This document shows positions 32,455-40,513 of a DNA stretch of 64,000 nucleotides, in pieces. A program made the position numbers and the translations under genes. Position 1 is the first letter of the stretch. The number at the start of each line of letters is the position of its first letter. The notes beneath the pieces were generated by a model. It did no database searches and was not told the DNA's origin. It worked only from the letters and a program-made list of their open reading frames with translations. Origin of the DNA: Chloroflexi bacterium 54-19 (GTDB lineage: Bacteria; Chloroflexota; Chloroflexia; Chloroheliales; Chloroheliaceae); NCBI GenBank assembly GCA_001898225.1, contig MKTJ01000046.1, positions 1 through 64,000 of the forward strand, given 5' to 3'.

Positions 32455-33399
32455 TTAATCTAGCCCGGTCAGAAGGTTATCGAGAATAGTTTTGTAGCGT
32501 TCGACCAGGACAGGGTCGGCGGCGATAGGCTCGTCCCGGTTGAAACGCTGGCCGATTTCCCCCATAAAAATGACGCAGAAAAGGGCAGTATAGACCCTCA
32601 AAACCCGGCGTTTGGTTTCATCAAGGTTCAACTCCTCGCACCAGAACTCGATATAATCGGTCGCATAACCGGCGCTGAGCAAGGCCATATTGGTCAGGCC
32701 GACCACGAACAGGTGGTCGCCAAAGCATACTGCGTCTACATCAACAATCCCACTCAATTTTCCATTGGCTATCAAAACATTTTTGGTGGTGGTGTCGTCC
32801 AGGAAAGGGACCGGGGCGATTCCCTGGAAATAGCCGTCGAAGCGGGACAGCGTCCTTTCAATTCGGTCTACTACTTCGGGTGAAAAGACCCCAGCCTGCC
32901 GGATGTGGTCACAATGCTTGCCCAACTCGCCGTAAACGACCTCGGTCCAGCTTGTTTTCAAAGCGGCGTCATATCCGGTAGCATAGCCATAGCCGGGACC
33001 GAGCGGCAAGGTATTGACGATACCCTGGATACGGGCGATTTCACGGGCCAGGGTATGTTTCTGGTCAACCGTCAGGCCTGGATAGACCAGACCCAAATCC
33101 CGACCGGGCAGTCGTTCTAACAGCATGTAGCCGCACTCGAATTTCCTGCGGGTCAGGTCGTAACCCAACAGTTCGGGCAAGGGAACTCCCAGGGGCCGCA
33201 GCCTTTCCGACCAGAAAACACCTCCTGCCAGGCTATTTTCATGGCCGGGTTGCGCCAACCGGGCCACGATTGCGTGGCCATCCTCGCACCGGACATCGTA
33301 GACGTAATGGGCCAGACCGGTTTTGAAGCGTCTTATCGAGCTAACGGGTTGTCCGGTGAATTCCTCGACAACCTGGCGGGCGACTTCCTCAAACGGCAT
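32455..33399 (-). CDS. Aminoglycoside-phosphotransferase-like kinase
   Basis: A 314-residue APH/choline-kinase fold protein. The catalytic loop reads FLDDTTTKNVLI, so the usual HGDxxxxN has Leu for His but keeps the catalytic Asp and the Asn; the metal-binding Asp follows in IVDVDAV. The N-terminal lobe has the GHAIVARLAQPGH strand. Substrate unknown; antibiotic resistance, choline-like or small-alcohol kinase roles are all possible. The start lies 20 bp from an 18-bp perfect palindrome overlapping the likely transcription start. Confidence 0.78.
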   Translation of the reverse strand: MPFEEVARQVVEEFTGQPVSSIRRFKTGLAHYVYDVRCEDGHAIVARLAQPGHENSLAGGVFWSERLRPLGVPLPELLGYDLTRRKFECGYMLLERLPGRDLGLVYPGLTVDQKHTLAREIARIQGIVNTLPLGPGYGYATGYDAALKTSWTEVVYGELGKHCDHIRQAGVFSPEVVDRIERTLSRFDGYFQGIAPVPFLDDTTTKNVLIANGKLSGIVDVDAVCFGDHLFVVGLTNMALLSAGYATDYIEFWCEELNLDETKRRVLRVYTALFCVIFMGEIGQRFNRDEPIAADPVLVERYKTILDNLLTGLD

Positions 33400-33418
33400 A
33401 CGACATATCCCTAAGTTA

Positions 33419-33443
33419 AACAGTTAATTAACTGTTAATTATA
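33419..33443 (-). promoter_or_regulatory. Palindromic operator at the APH-like gene promoter
   Basis: AACAGTTAATTAACTGTT (33419-33436) is a perfect 18-bp palindrome. On the minus strand it follows directly after TATAAT (33438-33443), so it covers the expected transcription start, the classic position of a repressor site. The -35 is poor. Confidence 0.55.
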
Positions 33444-33576
33444 AGTTATAAACAAAAAAGGTAAGAATAAAACAAAACTTTGTAAATCTGTTGGTAAACA
33501 TCAAAATCAGACAGTAATAACGCAAGCATCTATGATTGTGTTAAAGCGTCAGGTAAATGTAAAGTGGGGTAGGCCA

Positions 33577-35337
33577 TTAAGCCGGGTGACCCGCCCAGAG
33601 TTGTTGGAAATCGGCGCTGCTTTCCAGGAGTTCGCCAGCGGTACCTTCCGCCACGACCCGGCCCTCTTTTAGCACGATAATATGGTCGGCCCGGCGCAAA
33701 GCCGCCCGTCGATGCGATACTGCCAGGCAGGTCAGGTTGGGCTGGCTGAACAATTGCTGCCAGAGTCTTTCCTCGGTCGCCACGTCCAGGGCGCTCGAAA
33801 GGTCGTCCACCACCCACAAATCAGCCTGACGGACAAACATGCGGGCGGCAGCGGCCCGTTGAAGTTGACCGCCGGACAGCTTAACCCCGCGGGGCCCGAC
33901 CTTTGTTTCGAGCCCTTCTTCCAGGGTCAAAATGTCCTGGTCGAGTACGGCGTCACGCAGGGCTGCTTCCAGCACCGGTTTTTCAGCGGGAACCCCCTGC
34001 AAAAGATTGTCCCGGAGCGTTTCGCTAAAAAGACGCGGAACCTGGGGTGTATAGGCGGCCCTCGGCGGGATGAGATATGAGCCGGGGTCGCTCACGACCT
34101 GCCCGTTCCAGCGAATCTCCCCCACCTGGGGTGTAAGCAGGCCGAGCAAAGTCCTGACCAGGGTGGTTTTGCCCGACCCGACCTGGCCGGTAACCACCGT
34201 GAAAGTGCCTGGTGTGAGCTTAAAATTGATGTTTTCGATACCCTGCCCCGAACTCGGATGCCGGTAGGTCAAATTTCGTATTTCTAGCTGGCGCAATGGC
34301 TCGGTCCCGGTGCTGGGGATGGCGGGCAATTCGGGCGCTTTGCCGTTGAGGGCTACCATGCCATGCCTGACCATTCGCTCCGGGGGAGCATCTTCCAGCA
34401 GTTCGCCCAGGCGGTTGACCGAAACCCCGGCCTGGCGGTAATTGGTCAGGTAGATACCAAACATCGAGGTCACGGTGCCAATCCAGCTCAGATAAGATAC
34501 AAATAGAGCTAAATCACCCACGCTAAAGTCGCCGGTCTTCATAGATTGGGCTACCAGCAAAAGGATAAGGCCGGTCCCAATATTGGCAGCGTTGGAGAAA
34601 ATCGAACCCAGGACACGCTCGAATAACACATCTTTCAGGGTGGCCTTGCGCCTGCGTTCGTTCAATTTCTCGAAATGTTTTAAGACCTGTTGCTCGGCCC
34701 CGGCGACCTTGACCGCCTGGACCGCTCCAAAGACTTCCCCTATCAGCCCGGTGATGTCCCCGATGGATTCGTGGTTGGCCCGGCGATTACGCTGGATACT
34801 TTTGCCGACCAGGTTTACCAGGATGAGCGTGACCAGCAGGGGCAGGAAAACAATCACCGTGACATAGAAGCTAACGCTCGAAAGGACCAGCAGCGAAATG
34901 ATAAAGACCGAGGCCTGCCCAACCGGGTCGGCAGTCCAGGTGAAGAAGTGGGTAAACTTTTCCAGGTCGTCCCGAAAACGGCTGACCGACTCGCTGGGAG
35001 AGGTGGGGAGTTTACTTGCGCCGGGCCGGGCCAGGATATGGTCGAAAATGTTTTTCCTGATAAGCGCCTGGGCGGTCATCTGGGTGGTGCCCTCGGCGGC
35101 TACCGCTCCCAGGAGGGCCAGGAAGCGGCCTATTTCGGCGGCGAGAAAGACCGCAATCAGGCTCCACAGGCCGAAGTCGGCGGCGGCATCGTGAGAAAGC
35201 AAGTCAAAAAACTGCTGGGCAATCAGGCCCGGCACCAGCGGAAAGACATAAAATAAAAAGCTTGCGGTCAGGCTGGACAGCAAATAGAGAAAAGGCCGGA
35301 AAAATATCAGGCGGACAATATATTGCCAGGTCTTCAT
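33577..35337 (-). CDS. ABC exporter subunit with degenerate catalytic site
   Basis: A 586-residue half-transporter: six membrane segments (about 15-310) and an ATPase with Walker A GQVGSGKTT, signature LSGGQLQRA and H-loop AVSHRRA. Walker B is VVDDLSSALD: the catalytic Glu after the Walker B Asp is Asp. That marks the degenerate site of a heterodimeric exporter. The start codon overlaps the stop of the partner by 4 bp (ATGA), so the two are translationally coupled. Substrate unknown; drugs, lipids or peptides are typical. Confidence 0.93.
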   Translation of the reverse strand: MKTWQYIVRLIFFRPFLYLLSSLTASFLFYVFPLVPGLIAQQFFDLLSHDAAADFGLWSLIAVFLAAEIGRFLALLGAVAAEGTTQMTAQALIRKNIFDHILARPGASKLPTSPSESVSRFRDDLEKFTHFFTWTADPVGQASVFIISLLVLSSVSFYVTVIVFLPLLVTLILVNLVGKSIQRNRRANHESIGDITGLIGEVFGAVQAVKVAGAEQQVLKHFEKLNERRRKATLKDVLFERVLGSIFSNAANIGTGLILLLVAQSMKTGDFSVGDLALFVSYLSWIGTVTSMFGIYLTNYRQAGVSVNRLGELLEDAPPERMVRHGMVALNGKAPELPAIPSTGTEPLRQLEIRNLTYRHPSSGQGIENINFKLTPGTFTVVTGQVGSGKTTLVRTLLGLLTPQVGEIRWNGQVVSDPGSYLIPPRAAYTPQVPRLFSETLRDNLLQGVPAEKPVLEAALRDAVLDQDILTLEEGLETKVGPRGVKLSGGQLQRAAAARMFVRQADLWVVDDLSSALDVATEERLWQQLFSQPNLTCLAVSHRRAALRRADHIIVLKEGRVVAEGTAGELLESSADFQQLWAGHPA

Positions 35338-37103
35338 GCCAGGGTATCCTCCAGGCCCACTTTTAACAGGTTAGCGAAGCGAGTTTCCGGGTCGTCTGCC
35401 AGGGTCTCGCGGCGGCCAAATTCGGCGATGCGCCCTTTATCCAGGATCATAATCTGGTCTACCCGCTGGACCGTCGCCAGGCGGTGAGCGATGATAATAG
35501 CGGTCCGGCCTTTCAACAGGCGGTTGACCGCCAGTTCCACCCGGTTTTCCGTGACCGGGTCAAGACGCGAGGTCGCTTCATCCAGGATGACAAGCTGAGG
35601 ATTTTTTAGAAAGACGCGGGCAAAAGAAAGGAGTTGGGCTTCACCACCGGATAGGCTGTTACCGGTCGGGGCCAGGCGGGTATCGAGGCCCTTTTCCAGG
35701 CGGTTAAACCACTGGTTGAGGCCAAGCTCTCTGATTACCTCGATGATGTGTTCGTCGCTTATGTCGGCATCAAAAAAAGTCAGGTTGTCGCGAACTGTCG
35801 CGTGGAAAAGCTGGATGTCCTGGGTCACCAGGCCGATATGGCGGCGCAGTTCGGCCAGGGGTAGTTGGGAAATAGGAAGGCCGGAAAGCCGGATGGCCCC
35901 CGCAGTGGGGTCGTAGAGTCGAAACAGCAACCGGCTCAGGGTTGTCTTGCCGCTACCGCTCCGGCCCAATAGACCCAGCACCTGCCCCGGTGGAAGCCGG
36001 AACGAAATATCCTGTAAAACCGGCTCATCCTCGGCGTATTCGAACGAAACCTTATCAAATTCGACCAGGGGTGGTTGCGAGGGCAGGGTTAATTCGGAGT
36101 CGGCATTGGCTTTTATCGAAATGGGGGTATTCAACAAATCCTTGACACGGACGATGCTGGCGGTGGCCTGCTGGAAATCCTGCATCTGGCGCGATATTTC
36201 TTCGACCGGGCGCGAGAGCATATCGGTGTAGCGGTAGACCAGGAAAGCCGTACCAAGGGTTATTTCGCCACCCCGGAACAAAAAGACAATCATCCCGAAG
36301 GCCGCCGAGATGCCGATTGCCAGGAACAGGCGGGTGTTATTGCCGATAAAAGCTGTGATAAGCCCGGCCCGGCGCTGCTTAATGAGGGTTTGCCCCTGGT
36401 GGCGGTGCAAGAGGCTCATGGTGTAATTGGTCGAGCCGGTCGAGCGAATATCCTCGGTCCCGTTCAGCCGTTCCTCAATAAAGCCGTACATCTCGGCGCG
36501 GGCCTGGCGATTGGCTTGCCAGAGCGGAGTAGCTAAACCCCTGATGCGAGCGATAACCGCGAAAGCCACGACCGTTACCCCTAACAGGACCAGCCCCAAC
36601 CGCCAATCCACGAAGAACAACAGGCCCAGGACGCAGACCAGCAGGAGAAAGTTACCCAGCAGGTAAATCACGAAGCGCGAAAAAAAGTTGCCCAGCGCCG
36701 AAACGTCCCCGTCAATCCGCTCGATTAGCTCGCCGGGTGTATAGCGGTTGAGAAAACCCATATCGAGGTTGAGACAGTGGGCGGCTACATCGGAGCGCAT
36801 CCGGTTGGTCGCCAGCCAGCCCAGGTTTTCGGCCACGTAGACCTCGATTACCGAAGAAATCTGGGTTAAAAAAGCCAGCCCCAGGAAGCCCATTGCCAGC
36901 CAGAAAAGGGTCTGCTCACTCGCGCCGGAGGTGGCGTTATCAATAAAACTGCCCAGCAGTAGCGGGCTGACGAACTGTAAAGCCGTAAAAATTACCAGCA
37001 AAAAGACCAACGCAAGCGCCTGCGGCCAGTGCGGTTTCAGGTATTTTGTCAGGAGTTCAAGGTAAATCCGGTTGGATACTTTCATTGCCAGGGGTGGCCC
37101 CAT
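35334..37103 (-). CDS. ABC exporter subunit with canonical Walker B
   Basis: A 589-residue half-transporter, partner of the gene at 33577-35337. Membrane domain about 25-320, then Walker A GRSGSGKTT, signature LSGGEAQLL (Glu in place of Gln), Walker B LVILDEATSRLD with the catalytic Glu, and H-loop IIAHRLATV. Start M1 has AGGG 4 bases upstream; an in-frame ATG at 37085 is an alternative. Expression is driven by a consensus promoter at 37158-37186 bracketed by an inverted repeat. Confidence 0.93.
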   Translation of the reverse strand: MGPPLAMKVSNRIYLELLTKYLKPHWPQALALVFLLVIFTALQFVSPLLLGSFIDNATSGASEQTLFWLAMGFLGLAFLTQISSVIEVYVAENLGWLATNRMRSDVAAHCLNLDMGFLNRYTPGELIERIDGDVSALGNFFSRFVIYLLGNFLLLVCVLGLLFFVDWRLGLVLLGVTVVAFAVIARIRGLATPLWQANRQARAEMYGFIEERLNGTEDIRSTGSTNYTMSLLHRHQGQTLIKQRRAGLITAFIGNNTRLFLAIGISAAFGMIVFLFRGGEITLGTAFLVYRYTDMLSRPVEEISRQMQDFQQATASIVRVKDLLNTPISIKANADSELTLPSQPPLVEFDKVSFEYAEDEPVLQDISFRLPPGQVLGLLGRSGSGKTTLSRLLFRLYDPTAGAIRLSGLPISQLPLAELRRHIGLVTQDIQLFHATVRDNLTFFDADISDEHIIEVIRELGLNQWFNRLEKGLDTRLAPTGNSLSGGEAQLLSFARVFLKNPQLVILDEATSRLDPVTENRVELAVNRLLKGRTAIIIAHRLATVQRVDQIMILDKGRIAEFGRRETLADDPETRFANLLKVGLEDTLA

Positions 37104-37140
37104 TCTGCCCTGAAGTGCGGGCCTTGTTTAGACTGCCTCT

Positions 37141-37186
37141 ATTGGTTAGCTAGTTATATTATATATTTCCAACTAACCAATGTCAA
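37141..37186 (-). promoter_or_regulatory. Consensus promoter bracketed by an inverted repeat, ABC exporter operon
   Basis: On the minus strand TTGACA (37181-37186), exactly 17 bp, TATAAT (37158-37163): both hexamers match consensus. CTAACCAAT (37173-37181, plus strand) and ATTGGTTAG (37141-37149) form a perfect 9-bp inverted repeat, one arm in the spacer next to the -35 and the other over the start site. A strong promoter held by a repressor dimer is the simple reading. It overlaps the end of tyrS upstream. Confidence 0.78.
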
Positions 37187-37189
37187 CCG

Positions 37190-38407
37190 TTAAACCAGCT
37201 TTACCCGGAACCAGGTCCGTTTTCCTACCTGCCAGATGTCACCCTCTGCCGGGATTAAAACATCTTTGGGCCGGGTAAAGGTCTGCCCGTTCAAAGAGAC
37301 CGCTCCCTGGACAAATAAACGCTCCAATTCGCGATTGCTTCTGGTTTCGCCATTGATAGTTAAAAATAAGTTTTTCAGCAGTTCAACGGCCTTTTGAGGC
37401 TCCCCGGACAGGGTAATTTCGGGAATCTCAGCCGGGACTTTTCTCCTGGAAAAAGTCTCGACAAAAGCCTCGCGCTCCTGGGTGGCTACCTCCGCGCCGT
37501 GATACCGTTTGACGATTTCTTCGGCCAGGTGGAGTTTACAACTCATCGGGTCTTTTTCTACCTCCCCGGCCAATTTTTCGAGTTCGGACCGGGGCAAAGC
37601 GGTGTAAACCTCGAAGTAGGTCAAAACCAGGGTGTCGGGAATCCGCATGACCCGCCCGAATTTGTCCTTAGGTGAATGTCCGAGGCCGATGTAATTGCCC
37701 AGGCTTTTGCTCTGCTTGGCTTTGCCGTCAATCCCCGGCGTTATCCTGGTCGTGATGATTACCTGGGGCGTTTGCCCGGCTTTTTCCTGGTAGAAGCGTC
37801 CCAGCATTTCGTTAAAAAGCTGGTCCGAGCCGATGATAGTCAGGTCGGATTGTAAGGCGACCGAGTCGTAACCTTGCAGCACCGGGTAGACGATTTCGTG
37901 CATCCGAATGTCCTCGCCCTGGTTTATCCGGTTCTGGAACATATCCCGGCTAATCAGGCGGGCGTGGGAAACTTCGGCAAGGAGTTGCAACAGTTCAAGG
38001 GCGGGCATCGGATTGTACCATTCCGAGTTAAACCGGACTTCCAGCAACTCCGGGTCGTCAAAACGCAAGACCATGCGGGCTTGTTCGATAAAAGCTTGGG
38101 CGTTTTGCTCGATTTCTTCCGACGGGATAACCGGGCGCAGGGCATTTTTCCCGGTCGGGTCGCCGATCCGGGTCGTAAAGTCCCCGACCAGGAAGATTAC
38201 TTTGTGGCCCAGGTCCTGGAGGTGGCGCATCATCCAGAGGTTGACGGCGTGCCCGATATGCAGGTACGGAGCGGTCACGTCCACCCCGTATTTAATCCGC
38301 ATCCGTTTTCCTGAGCTTAGCAGCTTCTTAAATTCTTCGAGCGAGATAATTTCCTCGGTGGTCCAGGCAAATTCATCTAAAATAGCCTCTGTTGCGGTTG
38401 TTACCAT
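37190..38407 (-). CDS. tyrS: Tyrosyl-tRNA synthetase
   Basis: Charges tRNA-Tyr. The 405-residue class I synthetase has PYLHIGHAVNLW (HIGH at 50-53), FTTRIGDPTGKN, the tyrosine-pocket segment VLQGYDSVALQSDL, and the KMSKS loop as KQSKSLGNYIG, with a C-terminal S4 RNA-binding domain (RSNRELERLFVQGAVSL). It is the TyrZ-like form. AGGAG lies 7 bases before the ATG. The transcript starts about 175 nt upstream and passes through a short ORF with three Tyr codons and an attenuator, so expression is probably set by Tyr-tRNA charging. Confidence 0.96.
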   Translation of the reverse strand: MVTTATEAILDEFAWTTEEIISLEEFKKLLSSGKRMRIKYGVDVTAPYLHIGHAVNLWMMRHLQDLGHKVIFLVGDFTTRIGDPTGKNALRPVIPSEEIEQNAQAFIEQARMVLRFDDPELLEVRFNSEWYNPMPALELLQLLAEVSHARLISRDMFQNRINQGEDIRMHEIVYPVLQGYDSVALQSDLTIIGSDQLFNEMLGRFYQEKAGQTPQVIITTRITPGIDGKAKQSKSLGNYIGLGHSPKDKFGRVMRIPDTLVLTYFEVYTALPRSELEKLAGEVEKDPMSCKLHLAEEIVKRYHGAEVATQEREAFVETFSRRKVPAEIPEITLSGEPQKAVELLKNLFLTINGETRSNRELERLFVQGAVSLNGQTFTRPKDVLIPAEGDIWQVGKRTWFRVKLV

Positions 38408-38439
38408 ATGAAAACTCCTGAATAAATAAAAATGCCAAT

Positions 38440-38467
38440 AAAAAAAGCAGAGGTGGTTTGCCTCTGC
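38440..38467 (-). terminator. Attenuator terminator in the tyrS leader
   Basis: On the minus strand GCAGAGG (38467-38461), loop CAAACCA, CCTCTGC (38453-38447) and seven T (38446-38440): an intrinsic terminator 33 bases before the tyrS ATG. It would stop transcription before tyrS unless the 5' arm is held elsewhere; that arm also pairs with 38522-38537. Confidence 0.85.
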
Positions 38468-38537
38468 CCTTTTCGAAAGGTTTTTTTACGGTTACGCGCT
38501 ATACATCACAAGCCCGCTCCCCCTTCGAAAGGGCAGA
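38461..38537 (-). promoter_or_regulatory. Antiterminator pairing in the tyrS leader
   Basis: TCTGCCCTTTCGAAGG (38537-38522) pairs with CCTTTCGAAAAGGGCAGA (38480-38463): ten continuous pairs plus six more across two single-base bulges. This stem uses GGGCAGA, which the terminator also needs, so the two are mutually exclusive. The upstream arm can also fold on itself (CCCTT-TCG-AAGGG), a possible anti-antiterminator. Confidence 0.7.
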
Positions 38538-38582
38538 ACGGTAATAATAAACGCTGCTAAATTTTGCCATTACTTTTTCCAT
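38499..38582 (-). CDS. Leader peptide with three consecutive Tyr codons, upstream of tyrS
   Basis: A 27-codon ORF ending at TAG 38499-38501. Residues 12-14 are Tyr-Tyr-Tyr (TAT TAT TAC, 38549-38541), read just before the antiterminator arm. If transcription starts near 38582 the first ATG would be leaderless; the in-frame ATG at 38570, preceded by GGAAAAA, gives a 23-codon version and may be the real start. Expected role: ribosome pausing at Tyr codons when Tyr-tRNA is short, so that the downstream RNA folds into the antiterminator and tyrS is transcribed. Confidence 0.65.
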   Translation of the reverse strand: MEKVMAKFSSVYYYRSALSKGERACDV

Positions 38583-38588
38583 GACCTC

Positions 38589-38617
38589 ATTTTAAGGTAT
38601 AACCGGCATCTGGTCAA
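38589..38617 (-). promoter_or_regulatory. Promoter of the tyrS leader transcript
   Basis: On the minus strand TTGACC (38617-38612), 17-bp spacer, TAAAAT (38594-38589). The start of transcription is expected near 38582. Confidence 0.7.
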
Positions 38618-38743
38618 TGATTTTCTCACAATTTGATAATTTGTTGTATTCCATTTTCCCGGTTGCCTATGAACTTTCCGGGTTTTAGAGGGTGGTGTAA
38701 GATAGTGGCGACAAGCAACTCGCTAAAATCAAAGGAGCAGACT

Positions 38744-39556
38744 ATGAGTGGATGGGATACCGCAACCCTGGCCCAGGAATTTTTGGACGCTCGACCGAAA
38801 GGCGCTCCCGTAACGCCGCCTTCACACCGTTACGCAGGCTGGAACCTGGCGGCGGCTTACGAGGTCGGCAACGCGATTTTTAACAAAAGGCGGGAAACGG
38901 GGTGGAACCCGGTCGGGCGCAAAATCGGCTTTACCAACAAGACCATCTGGCCGTCCCTTGGTATGGATACGGTCATCTGGGCCTATACTTACGAGCAAAC
39001 CGTCCGCTATGCCGAGAATAACCGGGCCGAGTTGTCGCTGGCGAATACCCACTCCTGTCTTATCGAGCCGGAGATTGTTTTCAAGCTGAAGGCCCCCATC
39101 ACCGCCGCCGATACCGGAGATGTTGCTATCCTGGAAAAGGTCGAATGGTTGGCGCTGGGTTATGAGGTGGTGGACTGCAATTTCCCGGACTGGAAATTCA
39201 TTCCGATGGACGCGGTGGCCGATTTCGGGCTCCATTTCCGCCTGATTATCGGCGACACCTTTCCGGTGACCGACCCGGAAAAGCTGGCGAGGGAACTCCG
39301 CTCTTTCCGGGCCACTCTTTTTAAGAATGGCAAAGTCGCCGCCCAGGGTACGGGTAGCGACGTACTGGATAGCCCGGCCCTGGCCCTCGGTTGGCTGGCC
39401 CGCACCCTCGACCAGCAGGGAGCAGCACCGTTAGTCGCCGGGGAGATTGTGACGACTGGGACGATTACCCCGGCCCCTATCGTGCAACCGGGGGAACTCT
39501 GGCATACTTCTTTGGAAGGCATCAATCTTTCACCGCTAACCCTGAATTTCATTTAG
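38744..39556 (+). CDS. 2-keto-4-pentenoate hydratase / fumarylacetoacetate hydrolase family protein
   Basis: A 270-residue member of the MhpD-like branch of the FAH family. Seen are GRKIGFTNKTIWPSLG near residue 60, the metal-site region CLIEPEIVFKL (two Glu), LGYEVVDCNFPDWKF (Glu and Asp), and the closing LVAGEIVTTGTITPAP-QPGE loop. Family members hydrate 2-keto-4-pentenoate or decarboxylate oxalocrotonate in aromatic catabolism, but no other catabolic gene is nearby. I start at the ATG at 38744, 6 bases after AAAGGAG, not at the upstream in-frame ATG at 38633. Confidence 0.88.
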   Translation: MSGWDTATLAQEFLDARPKGAPVTPPSHRYAGWNLAAAYEVGNAIFNKRRETGWNPVGRKIGFTNKTIWPSLGMDTVIWAYTYEQTVRYAENNRAELSLANTHSCLIEPEIVFKLKAPITAADTGDVAILEKVEWLALGYEVVDCNFPDWKFIPMDAVADFGLHFRLIIGDTFPVTDPEKLARELRSFRATLFKNGKVAAQGTGSDVLDSPALALGWLARTLDQQGAAPLVAGEIVTTGTITPAPIVQPGELWHTSLEGINLSPLTLNFI

Positions 39557-39579
39557 GAAATCGGTAAGGGGAGAAATTA

Positions 39580-40455
39580 ATGGGTAAAAAAGAATGGGAT
39601 TTGCTGGAGGAAATAAAACCGGCCCTGGCTAAAGCTCATGCCGAAATGCTGGCGGATCCCTTTCACACATTGCTACCCAAACAAAGACTTCCGCTTTACG
39701 ATAGTATCTTTTACACCCTTGATCGTTATTCTGATGAACCCTTTATTTCAATTTTCTGGGACTGCCTGGCAATTGTGACGGCCCGGAAGATATTGCCCGT
39801 CTGGGAAAGCAAGATGCCTAGGGATAACCTGGCTCAACATATTCTTAGATTTACCGAAGACTATTTATCAGGAAAGTCAAAATCCAAAGAAACATTTGTG
39901 TATGACCGGCGAACACTCCAAAAAGCCGTTGCTAATTCAGAACAAACAGGTGTGGGTGATAGAGCTAGAGCCGCGTTAAAGGCGATTTATTCGACCTTAG
40001 AGCCGGAATCTGGCTACCTCCCTTTTGAAAAATTCAGCAAAAGACAAATTGAGGCTGGTTTGCCGGATGAACTAATCGCTGACATCGGGGGCGATACGGC
40101 AGGACTGGCGGTACTGGCCTATTCAGGGTTTGCTTATGACCGCGACACTCTTTTAACTTTGGAAGAAGGGTTTAAAAAACAGCAGGAAGAAATCGAAAAC
40201 GTACCCAGGACCAAAGCCACAATTTTATTCTCAATACCTATAGGTATTTTGAAGAAAGTCTTTCTCAGAGAGAAAATAGAAGGGCATTTTCACAGGTTAG
40301 AACAGGGACCTGACAATGATTTCGACCCGGAGCTAAGAAAAGAATTCTGGGAATGGTGGCTTTTCGAAGCTATCCCTAAAACCTGGGATTTAAGCCAACG
40401 AATTGCGGAAGGGACAGGAAAAAAGGATAAAAACGGAATGCCTCTCGAATTTTGA
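39580..40455 (+). CDS. Hypothetical protein, Imm5-like helical protein
   Basis: A 291-residue helical protein from an AT-rich gene. The pattern FWDCLAIVTARKILPVWESKMP-RDNLAQ followed by a helix with DYLSGKSK and RARAALKAI resembles the putative immunity family Imm5, which counters polymorphic toxins; similarity is only by eye. The C-terminal third (EGHFHRLEQGP, FWEWWLFEAIP) is Trp-rich and not recognised. GGGGAG precedes the ATG. The terminator hairpin overlaps the stop codon. Confidence 0.6.
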   Translation: MGKKEWDLLEEIKPALAKAHAEMLADPFHTLLPKQRLPLYDSIFYTLDRYSDEPFISIFWDCLAIVTARKILPVWESKMPRDNLAQHILRFTEDYLSGKSKSKETFVYDRRTLQKAVANSEQTGVGDRARAALKAIYSTLEPESGYLPFEKFSKRQIEAGLPDELIADIGGDTAGLAVLAYSGFAYDRDTLLTLEEGFKKQQEEIENVPRTKATILFSIPIGILKKVFLREKIEGHFHRLEQGPDNDFDPELRKEFWEWWLFEAIPKTWDLSQRIAEGTGKKDKNGMPLEF

Positions 40456-40464
40456 GAGGCATTC
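40436..40464 (+). terminator. Hairpin terminator overlapping the stop of the Imm5-like gene
   Basis: GAATGCCTCTC (40436-40446) pairs perfectly with GAGAGGCATTC (40454-40464), followed by GTCTTT. The stop codon lies in the loop-stem junction. Confidence 0.75.
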
Positions 40465-40513
40465 GTCTTTAAATCAAACTGGTCTGTCAGACTGATTTTG
40501 TATCAAACCAAGT

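Noticed and set aside
35942..36231. Overlapping 67- and 94-codon plus-strand ORFs in the ABC exporter gene
   Set aside because: Shadows of the membrane-ATPase coding sequence.
38440..38617. T-box riboswitch reading of the tyrS leader
   Set aside because: The leader is too short for stem I and lacks a proper T-box; AGCGCGTAACCG is only a partial match and is not placed in an antiterminator.
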